DNA from: Oscillospiraceae bacterium
GTDB lineage: Bacteria; Bacillota; Clostridia; Oscillospirales; Ruminococcaceae
Direction: 5' to 3'
DNA: 64,000 nucleotides
Assembly: GCA_018380115.1 (NCBI GenBank)
Contig: JAGZUF010000004.1
Location: 1 to 64,000 of the forward strand
Position 1 is the first letter of the stretch; every line of letters starts with the position of its first letter. A model generated the notes under the pieces. That model did not search any database. It worked only from the letters and a program-made list of their open reading frames with translations, and was not told where the DNA came from. Shown here in pieces: positions 33,979-42,959 of this stretch. Made by a program: the position numbers and the translations under genes.

Positions 33979-34221
33979 AGTCAGGCCCCCCGGCACAGCC
34001 GGGGGCTGCGTAAGCTCTGGAAGAGCATACTGCCGTCAAGCCTCTCAAGAGGCACTGAATACTCTGTCTTTTGCATCGCTCGCCCCGCCCCCCGTAAACG
34101 GAGTTCTTTCCATTGCGTGCTGCATCTTTTGGTATTGAATACCCAATCTCGCTTCGCTCGAAGCCGGCAGCGAAAGCCCTTTTATTCTCCACGGCACAGC
34201 CGCGGGTTGTCGTTTCGCTAA
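33979..34221. repeat. Dispersed hairpin-rich repeat, copy 2
   Basis: About 243 bp, the partner of 24332-24569, in the same orientation. The first hairpin keeps its stem with a changed loop. The terminal hairpin reads CCACGGC/GCCGCGG in place of CCCCAGC/GCTGGGG, so an A-T pair has become G-C (a compensatory change). It lies between the TetR start and the end of the M20 peptidase gene. Several one- and two-base indels against copy 1 break any shared reading frame. Confidence 0.85.
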
Positions 34222-34225
34222 CAGC

Positions 34226-34272
34226 AAAAAGGCAGGGCCCCTGCACACCGGCAGAGGGCCCCGCTTTTTTAT
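34226..34272. terminator. Terminator at the end of the M20 peptidase gene
   Basis: GGGCCC(C)TGC pairs with GCAGAGGGCCC with a small internal bulge; AAAAA on the left and TTTTTTATTTTT on the right. On the minus strand it ends the peptidase transcript. Confidence 0.7.
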
Positions 34273-34288
34273 TTTTCAGGCAAAGATA

Positions 34289-35482
34289 TCAGCCGTTTTC
34301 ACGCAGCCATTCCATAGCCGCATTGGCAAACACCGCCGCGCCGCGGTACAGCACGCTTTCATTAAACGTAACGCGCGGGTTGTGCTGCGGGTACGGATAC
34401 CCCTCCTCAGGCGTGCCGCCTGAGAGGATAAGGTAGCATGTGGGCGCTGCCTGCGACAACTCGCTCAAATCGTCCGAGCCGGAGAAGGGCGCGCGCATCT
34501 CGGGCACTTCCTCGCCCAGCAGCTCGCTTGTGTAGTCCATCACGCGCTGCGTCAGTGCGGGCTCGTTGTACACGCTTGGGATGCCCTGCGTGAATTCCAC
34601 CTCCGCTTTGGCGCCGAACGCCTGCGCCATGCCCGCGCAGATGGCCTCGATGCGCTTTTTGAAGCGGGTGCGCGTGGCCTCCACCGTAGTGCGCATGGTG
34701 CCCACCAGGCACACCTTCTCCGGCAGGACATTGGCCGCCTCGCCGCCGTTGAAGCTGCCGATGGTGAGCACGCCCTGCTCCTCCGGCGCCAGCTCGCGTG
34801 CAGTAAGATTTTGCAGGGCCGAATAGATGTGCACACCCACGTTCAGGGCATCCACGCCCTCCTGCGGCATGCTGCCGTGCGTGCCCTTGCCTGTGATGGT
34901 GATGGTGATGGTGTCACACGAAGACATCATGGGCCCGCGGCGGGTGTAAATGGTGCCCGCGCTGTAAGGGCTCTGCGACATGATATGCATAGAAACCACC
35001 GCGTCCACATGCGGGTTTTCCAGAATGCCGTCCTTCAGCATGGCCTGCGCGCCGGAAAAGCCCAGCGGGTTCGTGCCCTCCTCGTCCGGCTGGAACATCA
35101 GCTTCACGCAGCCGTTCAGCTCTTCCTCGCGCTCTTTCAGCATTTTGGCGGCGGCAAGCAGCATGGCCGTGTGCGTATCGTGCCCACAGGTGTGCGCCGC
35201 ATTGCCGGTGGCGGAAAAATCAAGGCCCGATTCCTCCTTCATGGGCAGCGCATCCATGTCGGCTCGCAGGAGGATAGTCTTTCCCCCCGTTTTGCCCACA
35301 GTGGCCACGATACCTGCCTTGCTCATGCGCTGCGGGGCATAGCCCATTGCCTTCAGCTTTTCCTCCACAAAGGCGCATGTCTCCTTCAGCTCAAAGCCCA
35401 GCTCCGGGTGGCGGTGCAGCCAGCGGCGGTTTTCCAACAGTTCCGGCTCCAGTTCTTTTGCGCGCTGCAACAATTCTTTCAT
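34289..35482 (-). CDS. M20 family amidohydrolase (IAA-amino acid hydrolase / hippuricase type)
   Basis: 397 residues. Metal ligands of the M20D subfamily: the GHDTHTAML motif (about residue 100), with DEEGTNPLGF (about 135) and the dimerisation domain from 180 to 295. Cys-His of AHTCGHDTH fits the M20D group that hydrolyses N-acyl or N-aminobenzoyl amino acids. AAGGAGG ribosome site before the ATG. It is divergent from a YfcC-type carrier, which probably imports its substrate. Confidence 0.9.
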   Translation of the reverse strand: MKELLQRAKELEPELLENRRWLHRHPELGFELKETCAFVEEKLKAMGYAPQRMSKAGIVATVGKTGGKTILLRADMDALPMKEESGLDFSATGNAAHTCGHDTHTAMLLAAAKMLKEREEELNGCVKLMFQPDEEGTNPLGFSGAQAMLKDGILENPHVDAVVSMHIMSQSPYSAGTIYTRRGPMMSSCDTITITITGKGTHGSMPQEGVDALNVGVHIYSALQNLTARELAPEEQGVLTIGSFNGGEAANVLPEKVCLVGTMRTTVEATRTRFKKRIEAICAGMAQAFGAKAEVEFTQGIPSVYNEPALTQRVMDYTSELLGEEVPEMRAPFSGSDDLSELSQAAPTCYLILSGGTPEEGYPYPQHNPRVTFNESVLYRGAAVFANAAMEWLRENG

Positions 35483-35580
35483 GACAGATTTGCCTCCTTG
35501 CCTATAATACTTGAGTAAAATTTGTGCTTTTTGCCAAAAAGTTTTTTCTCAAAAGCACTTGTTTTTTCCACAAACGCGTG

Positions 35581-35622
35581 ATAGAATTCATTCATCGAAT
35601 ATATTCTATGAACATATTCTAT
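35581..35622. promoter_or_regulatory. Tandem 13-bp operator-like repeats between the M20 and YfcC genes
   Basis: GAATATATTCTAT (35597-35609) is followed directly by GAACATATTCTAT (35610-35622); the core GAATATATTC is a perfect palindrome. An inverted copy, ATAGAAT, stands at 35581-35587. The AT-rich block sits in the 285-bp divergent region and probably controls one or both genes. Confidence 0.6.
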
Positions 35623-35767
35623 TAAATGTTTTTCATTCTGTCAACCGTTTTCAGCCGCAAAGCCAAAATAAACCGCCGCGCAGGGCGTGTTTAGCCCAAT
35701 CAGGATCCCCGGCCCTTCACAGGGGCCGAAAAAACATAGGGGCGTCTACCCGAAAGGAGCATCTCTT

Positions 35768-37171
35768 GTGAAAAAGCAGAAAAAATCGTTCCGCATGCCA
35801 ACCGCGTTCACAGTGCTTATCCTGCTCACCATCGTGATCGCCATCATCACCCGGTTCATTCCCGCCATCACCCCGGCAAAGCTTTCCGATGTGATTATGG
35901 CCCCCATCAACGGCTTTTCCAGCGCGCTGGGCGTTTCCCTGTTCGTGCTGGTACTGGGCGGCTTTTTGGGCGTAGTGATGAAGACCGGCGCGCTGAACGC
36001 CGCCATCACCACTGTTGTAAAGAAGCTGAACGGCAAAGAAATTTACATGATCCCCATCCTGATGTTCCTCATCAGCCTGGGCGGCACCACCTATGGCATG
36101 GCGGAAGAGACCATTGCTTTCTATGCGCTGGTCACCGCCACCATGGTGGCCGCCGGGTTTGACGCCATCACGGCTGCCTCCACCATCCTGCTGGGCTCCA
36201 CGGCCGGTGTGCTGGGCTCTACGGTAAACCCCTTTGTTGTTTCCTCCAGCGTAGACGCGCTGAAGACCTCCGGCATCACCATCGACCAGACGGTCATCAT
36301 CATCGTGGGCGCCATTTCATGGCTGGCCTGCTATGCGGTGGGTGCGTTCTATGTGATGCGCTATGCCAAAAAGGTGAAGGCCAACAAGGCGGCCTCGCTG
36401 CTTACCGCAGAAGAGTGGAAGGCCGTGGAAGAGGAATACGGCGGCGAAAAGGCGCCGGATGCGGGTGTTACCTTCACCCCGCGCCAGAAGGTGGTCATGG
36501 CGCTGTTTGCCGTCTCCTTTGTAGTGATGATTGTGGGCATGATTCCCTGGGGGCAGTTCGGCATCCATATCTTTGACCACACCAGCATCCTCACGGGCAA
36601 CAACCTGGGCGACTGGTACTTCGGTGACCTGACGGCCTGGTTCCTGGTAATGGCCATTGTGGTGGGCCTTGTGTACGGCCTGAAAGAGCGCGACATCGTC
36701 GGCTCGTTCCTGTCCGGTGCGGGCGATTTGATCAGCGTTTCGCTTGTCATCGCCGTATCGCGCGGCATCTCTGTTATCATGAGCACCACCGGCCTTGACA
36801 TGTACATTCTGGAAAACGCCTCAAAGGCGCTGGAGGGCACCTCCTCTTTCCTGTTCACAGGGCTTGCCTATCTGGTATATTTGCTGCTCTCCTTCCTCAT
36901 CCCGTCCTCGTCGGGCCTTGCCACGGTGTCCATGCCCATCATGGGCCCGCTGACGCAGAGCCTGGGCCTTGCGCCGGAGGTGATGGTTTGCGTGCTGAGC
37001 GGCGCCTGCGCGCTGATCAACGGCATTACCCCCACCAGCGGCGTGCTGATGGGCGGCATCTCCATCTCGCGCATCGAGTTCTCCACCTGGGTGAAATACA
37101 TCTGGAAAGTTCTTTTGGCCATGCTGCTGGTGCACGTCGTCATTCTGTCCGTGGCTATGGTCATATTCTAA
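35768..37171 (+). CDS. YfcC/DcuC-like carboxylate or amino acid carrier
   Basis: 467 residues from GTG 35768, behind AAAGGAGC. About 12 membrane helices with the YfcC pattern: FVLVLGGFLGVVMKTGALNAAI, ISLGGTTYGMAEETIAFY and the C-terminal ITPTSGVLMGGISISRI. YfcC relatives are ion-coupled importers for C4-dicarboxylates, arginine/ornithine or peptides. Being divergent from an M20 amidohydrolase suggests uptake of N-acyl or aminobenzoyl amino acids, by inference. Confidence 0.88.
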   Translation: MKKQKKSFRMPTAFTVLILLTIVIAIITRFIPAITPAKLSDVIMAPINGFSSALGVSLFVLVLGGFLGVVMKTGALNAAITTVVKKLNGKEIYMIPILMFLISLGGTTYGMAEETIAFYALVTATMVAAGFDAITAASTILLGSTAGVLGSTVNPFVVSSSVDALKTSGITIDQTVIIIVGAISWLACYAVGAFYVMRYAKKVKANKAASLLTAEEWKAVEEEYGGEKAPDAGVTFTPRQKVVMALFAVSFVVMIVGMIPWGQFGIHIFDHTSILTGNNLGDWYFGDLTAWFLVMAIVVGLVYGLKERDIVGSFLSGAGDLISVSLVIAVSRGISVIMSTTGLDMYILENASKALEGTSSFLFTGLAYLVYLLLSFLIPSSSGLATVSMPIMGPLTQSLGLAPEVMVCVLSGACALINGITPTSGVLMGGISISRIEFSTWVKYIWKVLLAMLLVHVVILSVAMVIF

Positions 37172-37509
37172 AAAGCCAGCTATCTTTCGCCAAGTGCGAA
37201 GTTTCTTCCTCATATGGAAAAACAGGCGCTGTATGCAAAGCCGTGCGTACAACGCCTGTTTTTCTGTTTCTGCACCGTCCTGTGTACAGCATGCCGGGCC
37301 GGGCGGAAAAGGGATGCCCGGCGCCTGGCGTATTCGGCACATGCATTGCGCAAGTCCCCGGCAGCCGTCGCGAAGGCCCGCCCACTCTTGTACGCCTGAG
37401 GCGGGCGCCGCTGAACAGGCGGCCTTGCGCCGCCGGAGAAGCTGCATTCCTCCCCTGCCGCCGGAAAAGGCGCGCCGGGCGGCGGCTTCAAAACAGAGTG
37501 TTTTCCCGC
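37172..37509. other. 338-bp gene-free region after the YfcC gene
   Basis: It holds a strong hairpin (37218-37266) and then about 240 bp of GC-rich sequence without a ribosome site or a recognisable reading frame on either strand. It separates the convergent YfcC and hisS genes. Confidence 0.55.
37218..37266 (+). terminator. Long hairpin terminator of the YfcC gene
   Basis: AAAAACAGGCG (37218-37228) pairs with CGCCTGTTTTT (37253-37263), and inside it TGTATGC pairs with GCGTACA, for about 18 bp in total. The As and Ts allow termination on both strands. Confidence 0.75.
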
Positions 37510-38748
37510 TCAGGCAAGGGGCTTTAGCTCTGGGTATTTTTCGGCCAGACAGGCCGCGGCAAACCCGCGCTGGGCCAGCCGCTCATACTGCTTGCCCGGC
37601 TTTTTCGCGGCGGCCAGCACCGTCACCTCATATTCGCCGCGCAGGGCCGCAGCCTTCTCCAGCACAGAGGCAAAATCATCCTGCGGGCCGTACAAAAGCG
37701 CTAGGCGCTTTGCCGCCTGCGGCACAGTGAAACCCCGCTCCAGCAGAATGGAGCAGATGCGCTCAAACCCAATGGAAAAGCCCACCGCCGGCACCTTCTG
37801 CCCCAGGAACTTGCCCACCATATCGTCATAGCGGCCGCCGCCGGCCACCGCCCCCGAAAACTCTGCGCACGTCACCTCAAACACCATGCCGGTGTAATAG
37901 CCCTGCCCGCGCACCAGCGAAGGGTTATATTCCACCGCATAGGCGCCTTTTGCCGCCGCGCGCGCCGTTTCCAGCACATAGCGCACATTATTTGAAAGCG
38001 CCTTATCCTCACACAGGGCGGCCACATCGTCCAGCCCGAAAACACCCTTTGCAAGAAATGCCTCCAGCGCAGCCACGGCAGTTTCCGCAAAACCTTTTTC
38101 CCGCAGCTCTTCCGCCACGCCGGAGGGGCCTATTTTATCCAGTTTATCAAAGGTGATGCAGACGGAATCAAGGCTTTCCTGTTCAAACCCAAGCCCCCCC
38201 AGCATGCCGCGCAACAGGCGGCGGTCGTTCACGTTCACAGTGAAGCCCGAAAAGCCGATGGCCACCAGCGCGCGGGCCGTCACGTCAATCAGTTCCACCT
38301 CGGCGTTGAGGCTTTCGTCCCCCAGAATGTCGATGTCGCACTGTACAAATTCGCGCATACGGCCCTTCTGCGGGCGCTCGGCGCGGTACACACGGTCTGT
38401 CTGGATGACCTTGAAGGGCACAGGCAGCTTTTCCTTGTTGGCGGCATAATAGCGAGAAAGGGGCAGCGTCAGGTCATAGCGCAGGCCCATGTCGGAAAGT
38501 TCCTTTTCCCCGCCGGCAGCCAGCGCCTTTTCCAGCTTTTCACCGCGCTTGAGCACCTTGAATATCAGGTTCAGGTTGTCGCCGCCGTCCGATTTATCTA
38601 GGTTTTCCATATCCTCCAGAACAGGCGTGGAGATGCGCTCAAACCCGCTGGCGCGGTACACCTCCAATATCTTCCCCTGCACATAGTCGCGCACGCGCAT
38701 CTCTTCGGGAAGAAAATCCTTCATGCCTTTCAGGGGCGCTTTGTTCAT
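37510..38748 (-). CDS. hisS: Histidyl-tRNA synthetase
   Basis: Class II synthetase, 412 residues, in a shorter-tailed form. It starts with KGMKDFLPEEM, motif 1 YRASGFERISTPVLE, motif 2 YRAERPQKGRMREF, the His-binding VRGQGYYTGMVFE and AGGGRYDDMV, then motif 3 GFSIGFERI. The C-terminal anticodon domain ends at KPLA. A HisZ-like paralogue is less likely because the histidine-binding loops are complete. It overlaps the upstream gene by 4 bases (ATGA), and GAGGAG precedes its ATG. Confidence 0.94.
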   Translation of the reverse strand: MNKAPLKGMKDFLPEEMRVRDYVQGKILEVYRASGFERISTPVLEDMENLDKSDGGDNLNLIFKVLKRGEKLEKALAAGGEKELSDMGLRYDLTLPLSRYYAANKEKLPVPFKVIQTDRVYRAERPQKGRMREFVQCDIDILGDESLNAEVELIDVTARALVAIGFSGFTVNVNDRRLLRGMLGGLGFEQESLDSVCITFDKLDKIGPSGVAEELREKGFAETAVAALEAFLAKGVFGLDDVAALCEDKALSNNVRYVLETARAAAKGAYAVEYNPSLVRGQGYYTGMVFEVTCAEFSGAVAGGGRYDDMVGKFLGQKVPAVGFSIGFERICSILLERGFTVPQAAKRLALLYGPQDDFASVLEKAAALRGEYEVTVLAAAKKPGKQYERLAQRGFAAACLAEKYPELKPLA

Positions 38749-39584
38749 TGTTCTCTCTCCTCACTGCGGGCCGCCGCTTTCCCTGCGGCCCGCTTCTGTT
38801 TTTCTTCCTCTGCCCACTGGCGGATGCGCTCGAAACCTTCAGCATAGCGTGTGCTGCGCATGTGCGGGAAGGCTTTCATCAGGCGCATGGCAACAAGGCG
38901 GCGGCGGTCAAGCAGCTCGGCGCGCGCAATGTCCAACCTTGCAGCCGCCGCGGGCTTTGCCCCGGTCACCTTTCTATCCACCGCCAGCGCCGTATCGCCA
39001 ATATTTTCGGCCAAAATATCCGAGCCGGCGCGCATGGCACGCACAATATCGTCAATGCGGCCGATGTCCTGGTTCATGTGGGCAATGCCCAGCACAGTGA
39101 TGATAAGGTCGCACACAAACAGTGCCGCCACCGGCACGGCCAGCACCACGCCCGCCGTGCGGGGCACCAGCGCCACTAGGGCGGCAATGGCCGGGTGCAC
39201 CAGCTTTACCACCAGCACGGCCCCCACACCCCACACGAGGCTGAAGCGCAGGCAGATATAGCCGCCCAGGTTGAAACGCATGTTGGAATAATCCCACCAG
39301 GAGGTGTGGAACAGCTTTTTCAGCACCCAGCCTGTCACAAGCTCCAGCGCGCTGGTGAGCACCACAGCCCCTGCATACAGCACCAGAATGTTATGGCGCA
39401 ACGGCCACAGGCACACCAGCACCGCCACCATGCCAAAGCCGTAAATGGGGCACACGGGCCCGTTCAGGAACCCACGGTTCACAAAGCTGCCCGTGTTGAT
39501 GGAACAGAAGCACACCTCCACCACCCAGCCGAGCACGGCATAGATGACAAAATACCAGAATATCTCATACAGGCTGAATTCCAT
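38745..39584 (-). CDS. CmpB-type putative ABC-transporter membrane protein (PF06541-like)
   Basis: 279 residues: about five or six membrane helices in the first 175 residues (GWVVEVCFCSINTGSFVNRGFLNGPVCPIYGFG is the hallmark region) and an Arg/Glu-rich cytoplasmic tail (190-279). The function of this family is unproven; it has no ATPase partner here. It is tightly packed: hisS overlaps its stop by 4 bases and the zinc-ribbon gene ends 3 bases upstream of its start. Confidence 0.82.
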   Translation of the reverse strand: MEFSLYEIFWYFVIYAVLGWVVEVCFCSINTGSFVNRGFLNGPVCPIYGFGMVAVLVCLWPLRHNILVLYAGAVVLTSALELVTGWVLKKLFHTSWWDYSNMRFNLGGYICLRFSLVWGVGAVLVVKLVHPAIAALVALVPRTAGVVLAVPVAALFVCDLIITVLGIAHMNQDIGRIDDIVRAMRAGSDILAENIGDTALAVDRKVTGAKPAAAARLDIARAELLDRRRLVAMRLMKAFPHMRSTRYAEGFERIRQWAEEEKQKRAAGKAAARSEEREQ

Positions 39585-39587
39585 GCA

Positions 39588-40025
39588 TTACTCCTTCCGC
39601 GGCAACCGGGTGCCGCAGGCCGGGCAGAACGCATCCTCCGTGCCGCAGCCATGGCCGCACTGCGGGCACACAGGCCCGGCTTTTTCTGCGCTTAGCTTTT
39701 CCGCCAACACATCGATGCGCTGCTGCGCCTGTTCAGCCTTCACCAGAAGGGCGTCTATCACCTGCTGCGGCGTCTTTTCTCCCTCTTCGGTAGGCACATG
39801 CTCGCCAGCCGCGCCCATGTGCATGGCATACAGCATGCGGCCAAGGCCGGCAAAAATGTCCTCCTGTGCGGCGCGCTCCCGGTTCAGCTCGCGCAGCGTC
39901 TTCACTTCATCATATTTCTCCATGGCGGCCTTACCTGCCGTCTCCACCGCGCTGCGGGCCGAATCCGCCGCATTGGCGGCTGTGGCCGCAATATCTTGCA
40001 AAAATTTGGCAAGGTTTTTATCCAT
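39588..40025 (-). CDS. Zinc-ribbon protein with a coiled-coil N-terminus
   Basis: 145 residues from ATG 40025 (AAGGAAG eight bases upstream). Residues 5-110 are Ala/Glu/Lys-rich and helical. The C-terminus has CPQCGHGCG then CPACGTRL, a double CxxC zinc ribbon of the DZR type. No catalytic motif. It sits between a GT-C-like membrane protein and the CmpB-type gene, so a membrane-associated adaptor role is possible; function unknown. Confidence 0.75.
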   Translation of the reverse strand: MDKNLAKFLQDIAATAANAADSARSAVETAGKAAMEKYDEVKTLRELNRERAAQEDIFAGLGRMLYAMHMGAAGEHVPTEEGEKTPQQVIDALLVKAEQAQQRIDVLAEKLSAEKAGPVCPQCGHGCGTEDAFCPACGTRLPRKE

Positions 40026-40095
40026 CTCCGGGCACTTCCTTCCTAAATACATCGAACCGCCTGTGCCAGCCATGTGCAGCACAGGCCCGGACAGT

Positions 40096-41589
40096 TTATT
40101 TTACCGCACTGTGTGCGGCTTCGTCAACGGGCGCAGGCGTGCCGGGGAAGGCCGCCAGCAAAAGCACGGGCAAAAAATTCATCAGGTAACGGCTGCGCGT
40201 CTCCCACAAAAGCAAAAACAGCAGCAGCCCAAACACGGCCACCCGCGCCACTGTTGCCCCATGTGCCCGAAAGCGTGCCGCACGGGCGGCGGCCATGCAC
40301 AAGCCTGCCAGCAGCGCAAGCTGCACGGCAAGGGTGGCATAGGCCGTGCGCCCCAAATGCTGCTTGCCCTGAATGAAATACATCTGAAGCGGGTTCTGGT
40401 GCACAGCGCCGAGGTCCAGCTTGATGGGGGCGTGATACATACCCTCGCCAAAGGTAAAAATCAGCTTGTTGGCGGCATGCGCTGCAAGGCCGGCCGGGCC
40501 CATCTCCCGCACCTTGCGGGCAATTTCCTTTTTATCTATCTCCAGCCGCTCCTCATAGGTTTCCCCCTGAAGCGTCAGCTTATAGGCGTCATCATTATAG
40601 CCGCCGTCGTCGTACAGCCCCATCATCACCCAGTGCAGGTAAGGGATAGACTTCTCCTTTTCATACTTTGGCAGCCAGGCCGTGTGCAGCGCCGCAGCGG
40701 AAAGACCCCCGTACAGCACGGCAAAGGCCGCAAGCGCGCAGCCCGCCCGCTTCCACCTTGCCCCGCAGGCCGTGCCAAGGGCCGCGTCGATGAGGACGGC
40801 GATGAGCATGATGGCCACCGTCAGCTTCAGCCATGCGCCCACAGCCGCCAGCAGGCCCACGGCGGCACAGCGCAGCGCGGCGCCCTTCCCCCACGGCAGC
40901 CGGCGCGCGCGAAGCCACACGGCAAGCGCCAGAATGGGAAAAGGCATGGTCGCCGTATCTGTATACAGAATGGGCCCGTACATCAGAAAGCACAGGAACA
41001 GAAAGGAGCCCGCCAGGCCAAACAGCGCATTCTTTGCGCCGTACAGCTGGCGCAGCGCCCAGTACAGAGCCAGCAGCGACGCATTGATAAGCAGATTGTT
41101 CAGCACCAGCGCAAAGGGCATGAAATTTTCTGCGCCGAATGCGTGCAGCAGCTTAAAAAATGCCACAAGAAGCAGATACATGGGCGCATTATTGTGAAAC
41201 TGGGTGAAATATTCCCCCGGCATGGTGCCGTTCAGCACATACTCCCTCGCCGCGCTGAATACAATGCCGAAATCCCACGTGGGCGAAGCGCTTACCTGCA
41301 TCAGGAAAGAAAAGCCAAGCTGCACGGCAAAATAAGCCGCCAGCATCCCGGCCACAAGCGCAGCCTCCCTGCGGGGCGCAAGGGTGAAATTCCACCGCCT
41401 CCACAACCGCCATGCGCCCGCCAGCACAAGCAGGGCCGCAGCGCCGCATACAACGATGGGCAGCACGCGGTACTGGTAATACGAGGTGCGGTTGTTCACA
41501 ACAGAGCCCAGCCAGATGCCTGCGAACACAGCGGCAAACACCCAGCAAAACAGCGTGTATGCCATATCTTTTTTCTGCAACGGCTTCAT
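40096..41589 (-). CDS. Multi-pass membrane protein, GT-C glycosyltransferase-like
   Basis: 497 residues from ATG 41589 (AAAGGA upstream), with about 11-13 helices. After the second or third helix there is a loop with acidic residues (ASPTWDFGIVFSAAREYV, then GEYFTQFHNNAPMY), the arrangement of PMT/GT-C enzymes that use lipid-linked sugars. A large extracytoplasmic loop (about 320-400) follows. It is probably involved in cell-surface glycosylation. Substrates are unknown. First gene of the hisS-terminated unit. Confidence 0.75.
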   Translation of the reverse strand: MKPLQKKDMAYTLFCWVFAAVFAGIWLGSVVNNRTSYYQYRVLPIVVCGAAALLVLAGAWRLWRRWNFTLAPRREAALVAGMLAAYFAVQLGFSFLMQVSASPTWDFGIVFSAAREYVLNGTMPGEYFTQFHNNAPMYLLLVAFFKLLHAFGAENFMPFALVLNNLLINASLLALYWALRQLYGAKNALFGLAGSFLFLCFLMYGPILYTDTATMPFPILALAVWLRARRLPWGKGAALRCAAVGLLAAVGAWLKLTVAIMLIAVLIDAALGTACGARWKRAGCALAAFAVLYGGLSAAALHTAWLPKYEKEKSIPYLHWVMMGLYDDGGYNDDAYKLTLQGETYEERLEIDKKEIARKVREMGPAGLAAHAANKLIFTFGEGMYHAPIKLDLGAVHQNPLQMYFIQGKQHLGRTAYATLAVQLALLAGLCMAAARAARFRAHGATVARVAVFGLLLFLLLWETRSRYLMNFLPVLLLAAFPGTPAPVDEAAHSAVK

Positions 41590-41663
41590 AGGCTCACATC
41601 CTTTTCTTTTGCGGCCGCCCGCACTGCGGCCTGTAAAAAACGGGCCGGCTGCTTTTCTTATTG

Positions 41664-41682
41664 TAGCATAAAATGCTATAAT
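41664..41682 (+). promoter_or_regulatory. dinB -10 region with an overlapping palindrome
   Basis: TAGCAT-AAA-ATGCTA (41664-41678) is a perfect 6-bp inverted repeat that runs into TATAAT (41677-41682). No LexA-type GAAC-N4-GTTC box is seen. The -35 is poor (TTTCTT at the proper distance), suggesting low or activated expression. Confidence 0.5.
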
Positions 41683-41709
41683 AGGCAAAGAAGGAAGAGG
41701 GGTGCGCAC

Positions 41710-42954
41710 ATGGCCGGGAACCACGTGATTTTTCACTGCGACTGTAACAGCTTTTATGCCTCGGTAGAGCTTTTGTCAAGGCCGGAATTAAAAAATATGC
41801 CCGTGGCCGTGTGCGGCGACCCCCAGCACCGGCACGGCATCATCCTTGCCAAAAACGAGCCAGCAAAAAGGTACGGCATCCAAACTGCCGAGACTGTTGC
41901 CAGCGCCCGGCGGAAATGCCCGCAGCTTACGCTTTTGCCCCCGCATCACGAACTGTACCGCGCATACTCGGGGCGGGTGAACGCCATCTATGCGCGTTAC
42001 ACTGAATTTGTGGAGCCCTTCGGGATTGACGAAAGCTGGCTGGACATGACGGCCTCCTGGCATCTGTTCGGCCCCTCGCCCACAGCCGTGGCGCACCGCA
42101 TCCGCCGCGAGGTGAAGGCCCAGACGGGCCTTACCATATCGGTGGGCGTCAGCTTTACCAAGGCCTTCGCAAAGCTTGGCTCCGATTACAAAAAGCCGGA
42201 CGCTGTAACAGAGTTTTCCCCCCAGAACTATCAGGCCCTGGTTTGGCCCCTGCCGGTGAGCTCGCTGTTGTATGTGGGCCGCTCCGCACGGCAGGCACTG
42301 GAAAGGCTGGGCATCACCACCATTGGCCAGCTTGCCGGTGCGGAGCCGGGCGTTCTGGAAGCCGCCCTTGGAAAGCTGGGCGCCGAGCTTTGGGGCTTTG
42401 CCCACGGCGAGGAGGGCACGCCCGTGCGCAGCATGTACGAAAAGCGCGAGGTGAAAAGCGTGGGCAACGGCCTTACCTTCCCGCGGGACCTCACCACCCT
42501 TACCGACGCGCGCGCCGGCCTTGTGGCCCTTTCCGATGAGGTAGCCTCGCGCCTGCGTGCGCACGGGCTGTATGCGGGCGCCGTGCAGATTACCGTGAAG
42601 GACGCGGGCTTCAAAACCATCACCCGGCAGACACAGCTTGCTTCGCCTACCCACCTCGCCAAAGACATTGCCGGGGCAGCCGTGGCGCTCCTGCGGCAAA
42701 ACTGGCGTTTCCCCGCGCCCATCCGCATGCTGACAGTGACGGCCCTGAACGTCTCGCACGGCGCCGCGGCTCAGCTCTCTCTGTTCGAGCCGGAGGCGGG
42801 GCAGGACTGCAGCCGGCGGGAGAATCTGGAAAAGAGCCTGGATGCCATCCGGGACAAATTCGGGAAAAGCGCCATCGCCTCCGGCAGCACCCTTCGCGCC
42901 GACATGGGGCTTGGCGGCTTGAAAATAGAAGAAAAACACACAAAAGGAGAATGA
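41710..42954 (+). CDS. dinB: DNA polymerase IV (Y family)
   Basis: Translesion polymerase, 414 residues. N-terminal palm motif HCDCNSFYASVE, second acidic motif FGIDESWLDMT with the catalytic Asp-Glu, thumb helix-hairpin-helix GITTIGQLA (about 200), and the little finger domain to about 380. The ATG at 41710 fits the family N-terminus; AGAGGGG precedes it. The C-terminal tail has a QLSLFEPE segment, the likely beta-clamp-binding motif. The next gene overlaps or follows within 6 bases. Confidence 0.95.
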   Translation: MAGNHVIFHCDCNSFYASVELLSRPELKNMPVAVCGDPQHRHGIILAKNEPAKRYGIQTAETVASARRKCPQLTLLPPHHELYRAYSGRVNAIYARYTEFVEPFGIDESWLDMTASWHLFGPSPTAVAHRIRREVKAQTGLTISVGVSFTKAFAKLGSDYKKPDAVTEFSPQNYQALVWPLPVSSLLYVGRSARQALERLGITTIGQLAGAEPGVLEAALGKLGAELWGFAHGEEGTPVRSMYEKREVKSVGNGLTFPRDLTTLTDARAGLVALSDEVASRLRAHGLYAGAVQITVKDAGFKTITRQTQLASPTHLAKDIAGAAVALLRQNWRFPAPIRMLTVTALNVSHGAAAQLSLFEPEAGQDCSRRENLEKSLDAIRDKFGKSAIASGSTLRADMGLGGLKIEEKHTKGE

Positions 42955-42959
42955 AACAC

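Noticed and set aside
37172..37509. Short proteins on the minus strand downstream of the YfcC gene
   Set aside because: No ribosome site or family resemblance; the region is dominated by a terminator hairpin and GC-rich non-coding sequence.
39544..41709. Open frame fused upstream of dinB (long N-terminal extension)
   Set aside because: It is antisense to the zinc-ribbon and GT-C-like genes, has no ribosome site, and DinB proteins start at the ATG at 41710.
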